From: Comamonadaceae bacterium
GTDB taxonomy: Bacteria > Pseudomonadota > Gammaproteobacteria > Burkholderiales > Burkholderiaceae_C
Length of the DNA stretch: 64,000 nucleotides
Direction: 5' to 3'
NCBI GenBank assembly: GCA_947456305.1
Contig: CANGPN010000001.1
Span: forward strand, 186,001 to 250,000
The notes under the pieces were generated by a model. That model was not told the DNA's origin, searched no databases, and saw only the letters and a program-made list of their open reading frames with translations. Below, one piece after another: positions 49,518 through 58,793 of the stretch. Each line of letters opens with the position of its first letter. Position 1 is the stretch's first letter. Position numbers and translations under genes: made by a program.

Positions 49518-51212
49518 TTAAACGAAATCGGTCAGCAACTCACCTGCCAGCGGCGCTTGTTCTTTCATACCGTGGTGATCTGCCACCAGATTGCCGTTGA
49601 CCCAGACACCGTGAACGCCGACAGCGTGCGTATTCAGACGAGGCGCACCGCCGGGCAGGTCGAACACCCGGTGCTTGGGCCCGCGCCCCACGGTTCTCGG
49701 GTCAAACAACAGCAGGTCTGCCGCGTAGCCCGGGCGTATCAAGCCGCGTTCTTTCAGGCCCAGAATGCGCGCGGGTTGAGCCGTCAATTTGTATACCGCT
49801 TGCGTCATGGACATGGCGCCCGTGTCGCGTGCCCAGTGTCCTAACAAGTGCAAGCCGAAACCGGCATCATTGAAAAAAGTCAGATGCGCGCCCGCGTCGC
49901 TGAGTGTGATCAAACTGTGCGGATCGTTCAGCAGGCTGCCAACCGCTTGGGGATCGCTGTTGAGCAATTGCGCGGTAAAAACGGTTTGTAAATCCTCGGC
50001 CAGCGCCAGATCCAGCGCAAAGTCAAGCGGGTCTAAGCCTTGTTGATGTGCAAGTTCGGCCACGCTGTGCTGTTCGTAAGCTTGGTGCGCGTTGTCAGAG
50101 GTCTGCACCACATGCACCTTGTCCCATTCGTTGTTGAACAATCGGAATGTGGTGGCTTGGTTCAATTCGTTTTTCACAGCTTGTCTGAATGCCGGGTCAG
50201 CCAGACAGGATTTCAATGCATCATGTGACAAGCCCATGGCGGGTCGCCAACTGGCCAGTCCCTCTACCGGATAAGCGGAGGCGAAGGTGAAGTCCATGGT
50301 CAACGGGCAGCAAGATACCTGGCCGATCAACGGTACGCCTTGTTCATTGGCTTGACCTATGGCTTTGAAATCATTGAACACGGCTTGCGGATTGGTGCTG
50401 TTGTGCAGCAATGCAGCAACCAACACGGGGCGGCCGCTGGTTTCTGACAGCGAGCGCAAAAACGTCATCGGCATTTGACCGCCTTTGGTCACCATGTACA
50501 CACCTTTGCCCTGGTGGCTCATCGCCAGTGTGAGTTGCATCATTTCCTCGTCACTAGCCAGCCGTGAAGGCATGGGCAAGCCGCCTTCGCCGTTGTGCGC
50601 CGGGCTGGTGCTGCTGGCAAAACCGATGGCACCTGCTGACATGGCTTCGCGCACCAGCGCGGCCATAGCTTCAATTTCCTGCGGTGTGGCCGCGCGTTTG
50701 TTGGCTTGCTCTCCCATCACCCAAGTACGTACGGAGGAATGGCCTATGTAGGCGGCAATATTGATAGCGCAGCGTTTGCGTTTCAACATGGCCAGGTATT
50801 CGGGAAAAGTTTCGAAGTCCCAGTCAATGCCTTGCTCCAGCACGTCCAGCGACATGCCTTCAACCTGGGTCAGGTTGCGCATAGTAAGTTCACGGTCCTG
50901 TGGTCGGCACGGCGCAATGGTGAAACCGCAGTTACCGATAACAGCAGTTGTTACGCCTTGGGCAGGCGACGGGCGCACATAAGAATCCCAGGTGATTTGC
51001 GCGTCAAAGTGGGTATGCGCGTCAATGATGCCCGGCATCAGCGCCAGACCTTGGGCATCAATCACCTGATCTGCGCTGTGGTCCAAGTGACTGCCCATGG
51101 CCAGAATACGACCGTCGCGAACAGCGACGTCTTGCGTCAAAGGCTCGGTGCCGTTGCCGTCAAATACCAATGCCTGGCGGAAAAGCAGGTCTGCGTGAAG
51201 GTGTGTGTTCAT
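49518..51212 (-). CDS. D-aminoacylase / N-acyl-D-amino-acid deacylase-type amidohydrolase
   Basis: A 564-residue metal-dependent amidohydrolase of the N-acyl-D-amino-acid deacylase group. The metal-binding DAHTHFDAQITWD segment is near residue 60, GNCGFTIAPCRP follows, and the end shows LTSEPARI-type and GYAADLLLFDP segments. Such enzymes release D-amino acids or other amines from N-acyl compounds; some members are dihydroorotase- or D-hydantoinase-like. The ATG at 51212 begins the fold and replaces an upstream start at 51239. Directly upstream lies a P1-family aminopeptidase and downstream a complete Liv importer, so a route for modified or D-amino acids is likely. Confidence 0.75.
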   Translation of the reverse strand: MNTHLHADLLFRQALVFDGNGTEPLTQDVAVRDGRILAMGSHLDHSADQVIDAQGLALMPGIIDAHTHFDAQITWDSYVRPSPAQGVTTAVIGNCGFTIAPCRPQDRELTMRNLTQVEGMSLDVLEQGIDWDFETFPEYLAMLKRKRCAINIAAYIGHSSVRTWVMGEQANKRAATPQEIEAMAALVREAMSAGAIGFASSTSPAHNGEGGLPMPSRLASDEEMMQLTLAMSHQGKGVYMVTKGGQMPMTFLRSLSETSGRPVLVAALLHNSTNPQAVFNDFKAIGQANEQGVPLIGQVSCCPLTMDFTFASAYPVEGLASWRPAMGLSHDALKSCLADPAFRQAVKNELNQATTFRLFNNEWDKVHVVQTSDNAHQAYEQHSVAELAHQQGLDPLDFALDLALAEDLQTVFTAQLLNSDPQAVGSLLNDPHSLITLSDAGAHLTFFNDAGFGLHLLGHWARDTGAMSMTQAVYKLTAQPARILGLKERGLIRPGYAADLLLFDPRTVGRGPKHRVFDLPGGAPRLNTHAVGVHGVWVNGNLVADHHGMKEQAPLAGELLTDFV

Positions 51213-51272
51213 GGTCACTGTCGTTGAATAAAAGTTCAATACATTCTGTCAAATGATCACAGCCTCAGACCC

Positions 51273-52283
51273 TCAGCGTGTCGCCTGAGCGGCAGCACGT
51301 TCCGCGGCCGAAGGAATCCACAGCTCAGCGGTTTTCACCGACGAAGCAAATCGAACGGCATTCAGGACCGCTTGCGCGACCACTTCAGTCACCAGCGAAT
51401 GCAATAGCATGGTGTCCAGCGTTTGATCTCTCATACCAGTACTCAAGGCGAACAAGGTGTCGCCGTCATACGGTGTATGTACCGGTCGAATGGTGCGTGC
51501 CAAACCGTCGTGGCCGATTTGGGCCAGTCGGGTGACTTGCAGCGGCGTGAGCTTGGCGTCGGTGGCGATCACGCCAATAGTGGTGTTCTGACCGGCAGTC
51601 GGTGCCTGGCCGCTGCGGCCTGCAAGATGCGCTTGGTGAATTTGGAGCAACTCAAGGCTGCCGGTATCCGTTCGAGCGCCGGCAATGACTTGGCCGGTTT
51701 GCGGATCCATCACATCACCTAAAGCATTGCAGACCACCAATGCCCCTACGGTGATGCCATGCACACGGATAGCCGCGCTGCCTATGCCGCCGCGCATGCA
51801 CAAGGGAAAACCAAACACCTTGCCGACTGTGGCACCGGTTCCGGCGCCGACATTGCCTTGCTGATGAGGTTGGTTTACCGCTGCTTCACAGGCCAGGTAG
51901 CCGTTGTCAGCGTTGGGTCTGACCTGTGGGTTGCCCAGCGCCAAATCAAAAATCACGGCTGAAGGCACGATGGGTACACGGACTGCGCCGACCGCAAAAC
52001 CGTGGCGCCGTTCTTCCAGCCAGCGCATCACGCCACCTGCGGCATCCAGCCCGAAAGCCGAACCGCCTGTCAGCAAAATCGCATGTGCTTGTTGCACCAG
52101 ATTTCCGGGTTGCAAACAATCGGTTTCGCGGGTGCCGGGCGCACTGCCCCTCACATCCACACCGGCAACTGCGCCCTTCGGGGTCAAGACCACAGAGCAA
52201 CCTGTCAGTGACGTGGTATCGGTGTAATGTCCGACAGAAAGGCCGCGTACATCTGTGAAGCTCAATGGGGTCTCTTGCATCAC
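51273..52283 (-). CDS. P1-family aminopeptidase (DmpA/BapA type)
   Basis: A 336-residue N-terminal-nucleophile hydrolase of peptidase family S58 (DmpA/BapA). Segments GLSVGHYTDTTSLTGCSVVL, GGSAFGLDAAGGVMRWLEE and GNVGAGTGATVGKVFG are typical, and the protein is expected to cleave itself to expose the active residue. Known members remove N-terminal D- or L-amino acids or beta-peptides. Starting at 52283 or at the next codon makes little difference. The pairing with a D-aminoacylase-type enzyme and an amino-acid type importer supports a scavenging role. Confidence 0.8.
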   Translation of the reverse strand: MMQETPLSFTDVRGLSVGHYTDTTSLTGCSVVLTPKGAVAGVDVRGSAPGTRETDCLQPGNLVQQAHAILLTGGSAFGLDAAGGVMRWLEERRHGFAVGAVRVPIVPSAVIFDLALGNPQVRPNADNGYLACEAAVNQPHQQGNVGAGTGATVGKVFGFPLCMRGGIGSAAIRVHGITVGALVVCNALGDVMDPQTGQVIAGARTDTGSLELLQIHQAHLAGRSGQAPTAGQNTTIGVIATDAKLTPLQVTRLAQIGHDGLARTIRPVHTPYDGDTLFALSTGMRDQTLDTMLLHSLVTEVVAQAVLNAVRFASSVKTAELWIPSAAERAAAQATR

Positions 52284-52331
52284 AGGATTTTAGAGCCTGC
52301 CCCGTTTGCGCCCTGGCATCACAGCGTGTCT

Positions 52332-53438
52332 TCACTCGGCTTGCAAGCTGATAGCAATATCCCGGGTTTTGCCTTCACGCCAAACCGTCACAGTCACGAT
52401 CTCGCCGATCTGGCGCTCATCGAGCAATGACATGAGTTTGTCTGCTGATGCAAGCTTGACATTGTTGACGGCCGTGATGATGTCGCCGGTCACCACTTCG
52501 CCGTTGGCTTTGACGCGTATGCCTTTGAGTCCGGCTTTGTCGGCTTGAGAACCGGCATCGACTTGCAGCACAAACACGCCTTCTAACTTCAGCGCGGCGC
52601 TGAGCCTGGCATTGATGTTTTCGTCGGTTTCTATCCCTAGCGACGGGCGCGCGTATTTCCCTTTTTGTATCAACTGAGGCACGACCCGGTTGACTGTATC
52701 TACCGGTATGGAAAAGCCTATACCTGCGCTGGAACCGCTGCGGCTGTAAATGGCGGTGTTGATTCCTATAAGCCGCCCTGCAGAGTCCAGCAGCGGTCCG
52801 CCGGAATTTCCCGGGTTGATGGCTGCATCGGTTTGAATCAAATGGTCTATCTTGCCGCCGGTTTCTCCTTCAATCGAGCGGTCCAAAGCAGACACAATCC
52901 CGCGCGTCAGCGTCCAGTCCAGACCAAAGGGGTTACCGATGGCAAACACGGTTTGACCGACCTTGAGGTCTTTGCTGCTGCCCAGAGGGACGGGATCGGG
53001 TTTTTTAAATCCGGTATTGATTTTCAACACGGCAATGTCATGTCGCGGGCTTGCTCCCACCAGCTTGGCTTTGAACGAGCGGCCGTCTGACAGTTTGATC
53101 GATGCTTCACTGGCGTTTTGTATGACGTGGAAATTGGTCACCACGTGGCCTGCTTCGTCCCAGATAAAACCCGAGCCCGAACCTTTGGGTACGGAATACA
53201 CATTGCGCGACCAGACGTCTTGCACACGCTCGCTGGTGGAGATGAACACCACCGAGTCTTTGGCGTTGTCAAATAAATGGATGATGGACTTTTCGTCTGC
53301 TCCCAATTCACCGCGCGGCGTCACAGGTCTGGGTTTGCCGCCAGTGGCGTCTGCCATGGAAAATCCGACGGCTAGGCACATAAAGAACACGGTCACTGTG
53401 GATAACAAGGGTTTGAATAATGGGTGAAAAGTTTTCAT
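52332..53438 (-). CDS. DegQ/HtrA-type periplasmic serine protease
   Basis: A 368-residue trypsin-like protease with a signal peptide of about 30 residues. The catalytic triad is His104 (VTNFHVI), Asp134 (RHDIAVL) and Ser212 (NPGNSGGPL). One PDZ domain follows (about residues 270-355). DegQ-like proteases degrade or chaperone misfolded envelope proteins. The start at 53438 begins the signal peptide. It is first on the minus strand, 48 bases ahead of the aminopeptidase gene, so its protein products could feed the downstream peptidases; shared transcription is plausible but not shown. Confidence 0.85.
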   Translation of the reverse strand: MKTFHPLFKPLLSTVTVFFMCLAVGFSMADATGGKPRPVTPRGELGADEKSIIHLFDNAKDSVVFISTSERVQDVWSRNVYSVPKGSGSGFIWDEAGHVVTNFHVIQNASEASIKLSDGRSFKAKLVGASPRHDIAVLKINTGFKKPDPVPLGSSKDLKVGQTVFAIGNPFGLDWTLTRGIVSALDRSIEGETGGKIDHLIQTDAAINPGNSGGPLLDSAGRLIGINTAIYSRSGSSAGIGFSIPVDTVNRVVPQLIQKGKYARPSLGIETDENINARLSAALKLEGVFVLQVDAGSQADKAGLKGIRVKANGEVVTGDIITAVNNVKLASADKLMSLLDERQIGEIVTVTVWREGKTRDIAISLQAE

Positions 53439-53619
53439 AGCCGGGTGTTGCATTTAATGCAAAGGAGGTTGTCCAGTGTTTCTCAAGCCTGAAAGGGCTT
53501 CATCGGGGGCAAATTTCAGAGATAGGGGTGCTAAAGTGTTTTTTCAAGAACCCGCCGAAATGAAAACTGCGCCATCCCACTCCATGACATGCCTACTCAG
53601 TCGGCAGGACTGACTTACC

Positions 53620-54003
53620 ATGGCCCCTATGTGTAGGCGTTTCATGTTTTGGCCCTGCATCCGCCTTTGTGCGGGGGGACTTGCTATTGCCAGTATGTCT
53701 GTGGCCGCCGCCACTCGGCAACCCGACATGCTGTTCGTCACGCCTGCCAATTGCAAATTGATTCGCGGCTACGGCAAATACGATCTGGAAGGCGTGGCCA
53801 AAGAATTCAAAGTCAAGGCCGCCAAAGTGCGCTACCTCAGAGCCGAGTGGGGCCGAGCTCAGGACGGTAGCGAGCAATGCAATATGGTGTTCGCTACGCC
53901 CAAAGGCAATAAATCCTGTCGGGTGTTCACCATCATGCACTACGACTTCACTTTCGGCCTGGCGGTGCCTATTCCCGGAAACCACGCTATTTGCAACGAT
54001 TAG
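53620..54003 (+). CDS. Exported hypothetical protein
   Basis: A 127-residue protein with a signal peptide of about 30 residues (start uncertain between 53620, 53629 and 53644). The mature part has four cysteines (ANCKL, EQCNMVF, KSCRVF, HAICND) and basic stretches. No family was recognised. It lies divergent from the DegQ-like gene, and precedes the thiolase gene by about 100 bases without a clear link. Confidence 0.5.
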   Translation: MAPMCRRFMFWPCIRLCAGGLAIASMSVAAATRQPDMLFVTPANCKLIRGYGKYDLEGVAKEFKVKAAKVRYLRAEWGRAQDGSEQCNMVFATPKGNKSCRVFTIMHYDFTFGLAVPIPGNHAICND

Positions 54004-54109
54004 GCCAAGGCGGCCAACTTATTTCAAAGCCGGGCGCGGCCGGTAAGTTTGTGATCAGCCAGTTATGGTGTTATAGAGCTACAACAACCTCATCACTCCG
54101 GAGACCCCC

Positions 54110-55288
54110 ATGCAAGACATCGTCATCGTTTCAGCCGCCCGCACAGCTGTGGGCAAATTCGGCGGCAGCCTGGCCAAACTCAGTGCCACCGAGCTTGGTG
54201 GTTTGATTGTCAAAGAAGTGGTTACGCGCGCAGGCATTGAGCCGTCGCTGGTGGGTGAAGTCATCATGGGCCAGGTGCTGGCCGCAGGTGCAGGCCAAAA
54301 CCCGGCGCGCCAAGCGCTGATGAAAGCCGGATTGCCCAAAGAAATTCCGGGTTTAACTATCAATGCAGTATGCGGCTCCGGCCTTAAAGCCGTCATGCTT
54401 GCAGCCCAAGCGGTGGCATTTGGTGACAGCGATATCGTGATTGCAGGCGGGCAGGAAAACATGAGTGCCGCACCGCATATTTTGAATAACTCCCGTGATG
54501 GCCACCGCATGGGCGACTGGAAAATGGTCGATAGCATGATCGTCGACGGTTTGTGGGATGTCTATAACCAATACCACATGGGCATCACCGCAGAAAACGT
54601 CGCCAAGCAAAACAACATCAGTCGCGATATGCAAGATGCACTGGCTTTGGCCTCTCAACAAAAAGCCGCTGCCGCACAAGCCGCCGGTAAATTTAAAGAT
54701 GAAATTGCGCCGGTGTTGTTGCCGCAGAAAAAAGGCGATCCTTTGGTGTTCGCACAGGATGAATTCATCAATACCAAAACATCCGCCGAGGCATTGGCCG
54801 GTTTGCGCCCCGCTTTCGACAAGGCGGGAAGTGTGACTGCCGGCAATGCCTCAGGTATCAATGACGGTGCTGCCGCGGTGATGGTCATGACTGCATCTCG
54901 CGCCCATGCGTTAGGACTCCAACCTTTGGGACGTATCGCGTCTTTTGCTACCACCGGTTTGGATCCCGCGACCATGGGCATGGGCCCGGTGTCTGCATCA
55001 CGCAAAGCGCTGGAGCGCGCTGGATGGAAAGCTGCTGATGTGGACTTGTTCGAGTTGAACGAGGCATTTGCGGCTCAGGCTTGCGCCGTCAACCAAGCTC
55101 TGGATATTGATCCTAAGCGGGTGAATGTGAACGGCGGTGCGATTGCTATCGGTCACCCCATAGGTGCGTCAGGCTGCCGTATTCTGGTGACCTTGTTGCA
55201 TGAAATGCAGCGCAGCGGTGCGAAAAAAGGTTTGGCCGCATTGTGTATTGGCGGCGGCATGGGCGTGTCGCTGACGATAGAGCGTTGA
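54110..55288 (+). CDS. Acetyl-CoA acetyltransferase (thiolase)
   Basis: A 392-residue thiolase. The acyl-binding Cys88 is in NAVCGSGLK, the His349 in AIGHPIGASG and the Cys379 in LCIGGGMGV. The length and motif order match biosynthetic acetoacetyl-CoA thiolases (PhaA/AtoB type), which condense two acetyl-CoA or cleave acetoacetyl-CoA. A GGAG ribosome binding site precedes the ATG. It lies alone on the plus strand; no polyhydroxyalkanoate or mevalonate genes are nearby in the window. Confidence 0.9.
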   Translation: MQDIVIVSAARTAVGKFGGSLAKLSATELGGLIVKEVVTRAGIEPSLVGEVIMGQVLAAGAGQNPARQALMKAGLPKEIPGLTINAVCGSGLKAVMLAAQAVAFGDSDIVIAGGQENMSAAPHILNNSRDGHRMGDWKMVDSMIVDGLWDVYNQYHMGITAENVAKQNNISRDMQDALALASQQKAAAAQAAGKFKDEIAPVLLPQKKGDPLVFAQDEFINTKTSAEALAGLRPAFDKAGSVTAGNASGINDGAAAVMVMTASRAHALGLQPLGRIASFATTGLDPATMGMGPVSASRKALERAGWKAADVDLFELNEAFAAQACAVNQALDIDPKRVNVNGGAIAIGHPIGASGCRILVTLLHEMQRSGAKKGLAALCIGGGMGVSLTIER

Positions 55289-55289
55289 C

Positions 55290-56171
55290 TCAGTGCTTTT
55301 TGAAATACCGCATGATGGCAGGCGGTATCCAGTCCTCTAAAAACTCTTTCACATGCGTTCGCAATTTGCGGCGCATGATTTTGCGTTTGGTAGCTGTATC
55401 GTCTTGCGGTCTATAGCTGAAATCGGTGCCTCTGGCAGAGCCTTCTTCGTAGATGGCGCTAGAGGCCGTGTAGTAATACAAGGCGATGGATTTGCGGGTA
55501 ACCTCTGCGGGCGAATTCAAGGCCTCAGGGTGGCCGTGGTAGCTTTTCTGATCGGTGTTGAATATCACACAACGGTTGAATAAAGGCTCAATCACATCGG
55601 CCTGATGCTGCATAGACGGGTCCCAGAGTTCGAGATTACCGCCGTATTCAGCTTGCCAATTCTTATTCAGGTAAATCAACACATTAAGTCGGCGGTTTAA
55701 ATGTAGTTGTTTGTTGATGCGGAAATCCGCATGAACCGCCAGTTTGCCTCCGCGTTTTATTTCGTGGTAACCGCCGCCGAGAAAATAAGGATCAGGAATC
55801 AGGCCTTGGATATCTGTTAAACCTTCCAGAAATTGCAGCATGGCCGGTGAATTGAAAAAGTAAAACAAAGCCTTGGCGCCTTCGCTGCAATCTATGGGGT
55901 TGATCCCACGTTTTAAGTACTCTATGTGTTGGGATGCCGCAATGTAGTCATTGCGGTTGATTTCAGCAGGGAAATGCACCAATGCATGGTCTATCACTGC
56001 TGCAGGTAAAAAATCATCAAAGACGGCATAAGCATAGGGTTGCGCGTTGAAGTAGTCGTGCTGCAAAGCAATGCCGGATTGGAATGCCAGCGACGGGTCC
56101 ATGGCGAATCCGTTGACTGCTGTGACTGGGAGGGTAAAACTTTTTCGCTGAGAGAGACCTGTGACTGGCAT
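55290..56171 (-). CDS. 2-oxoglutarate/Fe(II)-dependent oxygenase, prolyl-hydroxylase type
   Basis: A 293-residue protein with a prolyl-4-hydroxylase-type fold. His and Asp of the triad are in LAVHADFRIN, the distal His in SYHGHPEAL and the 2-oxoglutarate-binding Arg in TRKSIALYYYT. The last 60 residues are basic and rich in Arg and Lys (for example KRKIMRRKLRTH). The substrate may be a surface sugar, protein or small molecule. The start at 56171 is in line with the family; an internal ATG at 56102 is also possible. It follows the coiled-coil HTH gene on the minus strand. Confidence 0.75.
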   Translation of the reverse strand: MPVTGLSQRKSFTLPVTAVNGFAMDPSLAFQSGIALQHDYFNAQPYAYAVFDDFLPAAVIDHALVHFPAEINRNDYIAASQHIEYLKRGINPIDCSEGAKALFYFFNSPAMLQFLEGLTDIQGLIPDPYFLGGGYHEIKRGGKLAVHADFRINKQLHLNRRLNVLIYLNKNWQAEYGGNLELWDPSMQHQADVIEPLFNRCVIFNTDQKSYHGHPEALNSPAEVTRKSIALYYYTASSAIYEEGSARGTDFSYRPQDDTATKRKIMRRKLRTHVKEFLEDWIPPAIMRYFKKH

Positions 56172-56203
56172 AGCTAATCTGGAAAGAGAGATTTAAGCCG
56201 GTA

Positions 56204-56638
56204 TTAGGCCGCTGCCAGCAATTCGGAGACTTGTTTTTTACCGAGTTTTCTAACTGCAGCTATCGCTTGCATCTGGCTGGCACGCGGCTTGGCTTTGCCT
56301 TGTTCCCATTTGTAAACCGATTGACCGCTGACACCGAGCAAGGTGCCCATTTCATTCGCAGTCAAACCGAGTTTTTTGCGCAAGCTGGCAAACCCTGCCA
56401 CGCGAAAACGCAGGGATTTTTCATCATCTTCAGTTGCCGCAACTTCAGCTCCAGTTTTAGCCGCTTGCTTGCCGAGCTTGGCAACCATTGCTTCCATAGA
56501 AGCGATACGGCGTTTTAAAGCAGCAATATCTGAACGGTATTGGGCGCTGGCTTTTTTGAGGGCTGCGTTTTCTGCTTTATTTTCTTTTTTGGCTATGCGC
56601 GCAATTTCAGATTTCAATTGGTTGGCGAATGTGCTCAT
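56204..56638 (-). CDS. Coiled-coil protein with C-terminal HTH (XRE-like)
   Basis: A 144-residue protein with an Ala/Lys/Glu-rich N-terminal half of about 75 residues in long helices, likely a coiled coil, followed by an XRE/Cro-type helix-turn-helix: RKKLGLTANEMGTLLGVSGQSVYKWEQGKAKP near residues 92-123. XRE proteins usually have the HTH at the N-terminus, so the reversed order is unusual though known. It may dimerise through the coil and bind DNA near its own gene. It could be a regulator or a nucleoid-associated protein. Confidence 0.65.
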   Translation of the reverse strand: MSTFANQLKSEIARIAKKENKAENAALKKASAQYRSDIAALKRRIASMEAMVAKLGKQAAKTGAEVAATEDDEKSLRFRVAGFASLRKKLGLTANEMGTLLGVSGQSVYKWEQGKAKPRASQMQAIAAVRKLGKKQVSELLAAA

Positions 56639-57046
56639 GGCTACTTTCTAAATAAGGATAGTAATTACTTGAGTTATTTTGACAGATTTTCAATATCTTC
56701 TGCAAACAGTTGGCCTTTGTTTGCTTTCAACTGTCATGAATCATGATTCTAAAAAGGGTGATTGCTAGAGTTTTAGTATTTAAATATGCTGTTTATTTGT
56801 GGCAGATCAAGTCAAGCACTTGTAAACGTGTTGCTGTGTTTTTGAAAATACGTTTTGATGTTTTGTAATTGCTTATCTATGAAAGTACCCCACATAGCCA
56901 TTCCATTATTCTTCGACTTGAACGCGGATATTAATCAAGTATTGCATAGTCATCAAATTAGGCTAAAACTGTCATATTTCGAGCTGTTTTATGTGTTAAC
57001 TTTAGCCGTTATCAGATGTCGGGTAATTTTTAAACTGTCAGAGGTA
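56639..57046. other. AT-rich gene-free stretch of about 400 bp
   Basis: Between the HTH gene (minus) and the small plus-strand gene at 57047 there is about 400 bp with many A/T runs and much lower GC than its surroundings. An open frame reaches upstream to 56855 but the likely start is lower. Promoters for both flanking genes are expected. No tRNA, repeat or palindrome was recognised. The base shift could mark a transfer boundary or only a promoter region. Confidence 0.5.
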
Positions 57047-57313
57047 ATGAACATGCGCGCCATCAAAAAAGCCAAAAAAATCATCGAGAAAAATCCTGAG
57101 CAGGCTTTTGCCAAAGTGCTTGCCCATTTGGTGTTGTCGCTGGAATCAGAAATGGATTTTCAAATTCGACAACTTTATGATTTGCCTCAGGAAGAGTTCG
57201 ACTTTGCTATGCAAATCCTCAAGGAATGGCGTATTGACAGACATTACATGGGCAAAGCAAAGACATTTGATGCCGCCTATCATGCTCATGCGGTCGCCGT
57301 TCCAAAGGCTTGA
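57047..57313 (+). CDS. Hypothetical small helical protein
   Basis: An 88-residue protein starting at the ATG at 57047, which has GAGG three bases upstream; the upstream frame part at 56855 is AT-rich and unlikely to be translated. It begins MNMRAIKKAKKIIEKNPEQA and contains a helical region with AKVLAHLVLSLESEM, then LPQEEFDFAMQILKEWRIDR and a basic C-terminus ending in VPKA. No membrane span or family was recognised. Confidence 0.5.
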   Translation: MNMRAIKKAKKIIEKNPEQAFAKVLAHLVLSLESEMDFQIRQLYDLPQEEFDFAMQILKEWRIDRHYMGKAKTFDAAYHAHAVAVPKA

Positions 57314-57421
57314 TTCACATAATTCAACTGTCTGATTTGTCATTTAAAAGAATTTAATTCGTCATCAGTTTGTCATGCTAGTTGACGAGACTCTGGTTTT
57401 TACTTTTCAGAGTAGCTTGTC

Positions 57422-57880
57422 TTGAAAAAACACCACGCCGAAAAAATCGCTCTGGCCCTGGTTTTCATCTTCAAATGTTTATTGCCTGTTCTGCCTGCAG
57501 TGGTCGGCTTGTTGTTCTGGAAAAAGCAATATCTGCTGAATTACAGGCGCACTTCGGACAAAATGACTATCCATCTGAACGCCATCAGCCAAGGGCCTAT
57601 ACAGCATTACTTTCAGGATATCCTGCGTTTCAATACCGAAGTGTGCGAACCCGTGCAAGGCCATTGTTCTCAATGCGGTAACTGTTGTCTGAACCGCCAA
57701 TGTGTATTTTTGGAGCAGTCCTCAGCAGATACTTTCATATGCGGTATTTACAGTTCGCCTTTGCGCCGCTTCTCTAACTGCGGTTCATTCCCCATCAACG
57801 GTCACGATATAGAACGTTACCAGTGCCCCACCTACCGGGTGGTCAGTCCCTACCCGGTAATGCATTTGCAGCAGATTTAA
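57422..57880 (+). CDS. Membrane-anchored YkgJ-type cysteine-cluster protein
   Basis: A 152-residue protein with one N-terminal membrane span (about residues 8-30) followed by a basic stretch and a cysteine-rich domain: CSQCGNCCLNRQCVF, then FICGIYSSPLRRFSNCGSFP. This C-x2-C-x2-CC spacing marks YkgJ-type zinc or iron cluster-binding domains. The frame starts with TTG at 57422, as no ATG is near; a weak ribosome binding site leaves the start uncertain. Function unknown. It converges with the OtnI-like gene. Confidence 0.6.
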   Translation: MKKHHAEKIALALVFIFKCLLPVLPAVVGLLFWKKQYLLNYRRTSDKMTIHLNAISQGPIQHYFQDILRFNTEVCEPVQGHCSQCGNCCLNRQCVFLEQSSADTFICGIYSSPLRRFSNCGSFPINGHDIERYQCPTYRVVSPYPVMHLQQI

Positions 57881-58767
57881 ACTCCTGAGTGCATCCAACC
57901 CAATCCGGCTGAAGTGCCGTCCTTCACAGCGCCCAATGCAGGGCGGTATTCACAACCTAACCAGCCATCCCAGCCGCATTCACTAGCGATTTGTTCAATC
58001 GTTTTGAACAAAACACCGTAGTTCAATTCGCCGGTGTCGGGCTCATGGCGTTGCGGCACACCGGCTATTTGTAAATGCGCCACCCGTCCTGTGGGCAGGT
58101 AGTGGCGGATTTTGTTTTCCACGTCACCTTCCACAATCTGGCAGTGGTAGAGGTCAAACTGCACTTTCAGGTTAGGCAGATTCACTTCTTGCACGATGGC
58201 ATGCGCGTCATCCTGTCGGTTCAAAAAGAAATGGGGAATGTCGCGGGTATTGATGGGTTCAATTAATACATCGCGTCCTACAGAGGCTGCTTGTTCAGCA
58301 GCCCAGCGCAAATTGCTTAAGTAAGTGTCGCGCATGGGGCCCGGGGTTGAAGCATGGGCAGCGCTGGTGGCTAAATGCGCGGGCAAGTGATTGGCAATGC
58401 GAAATGTCTCTGGTACCAAGCCGGCCATCACATGTATGCGCGGGCAATTCAACGTCTCGGCGTATTCAAGGGCCAGCATAAAGCCACGTTTGAACTCGTC
58501 CTCTCGCCCGGGCAAACAGGTGGTGCCACGTACGCCCTGGTCCCAAGCGGCTTGCGCGCTGTCACGGTCATGCCCGGCGGGTGGGGCATTGAATAAGACT
58601 TGCTGCAAACCGTTGTCTTTCAACGCTGCTGCAATTTCCTGCTTGCTAAAGGCATAGGGGAACAGGTATTCCACGCCTTTGAAACCGTCTTTGGCGGCAG
58701 CCGCAAAACGCTCCATGAAAGGCAATTCGTTGTACAAAAATGAGAGGTTGGCGGCGAATTTCAACAT
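57877..58767 (-). CDS. otnI: Hydroxypyruvate/2-oxo-tetronate isomerase (Hyi/OtnI family)
   Basis: A 296-residue TIM-barrel isomerase of the Hyi family, somewhat longer than the usual 260 residues because of an extra stretch (about residues 120-150). Marks are FAANLSFLYNELPFMERFAAA, VLFNAPPAGH, DVLIEPINTRDIPHFFLN and the EYRP segment at the end. In the tetronate pathway it converts 2-oxo-tetronate to 3-oxo-tetronate; other members isomerise hydroxypyruvate. It is the last gene of the operon OtnK-OtnC-OtnI, 26 bases after OtnC. Confidence 0.8.
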   Translation of the reverse strand: MLKFAANLSFLYNELPFMERFAAAAKDGFKGVEYLFPYAFSKQEIAAALKDNGLQQVLFNAPPAGHDRDSAQAAWDQGVRGTTCLPGREDEFKRGFMLALEYAETLNCPRIHVMAGLVPETFRIANHLPAHLATSAAHASTPGPMRDTYLSNLRWAAEQAASVGRDVLIEPINTRDIPHFFLNRQDDAHAIVQEVNLPNLKVQFDLYHCQIVEGDVENKIRHYLPTGRVAHLQIAGVPQRHEPDTGELNYGVLFKTIEQIASECGWDGWLGCEYRPALGAVKDGTSAGLGWMHSGV

Positions 58768-58793
58768 GAGATGCTTTCGATGAATAAAAGTAT

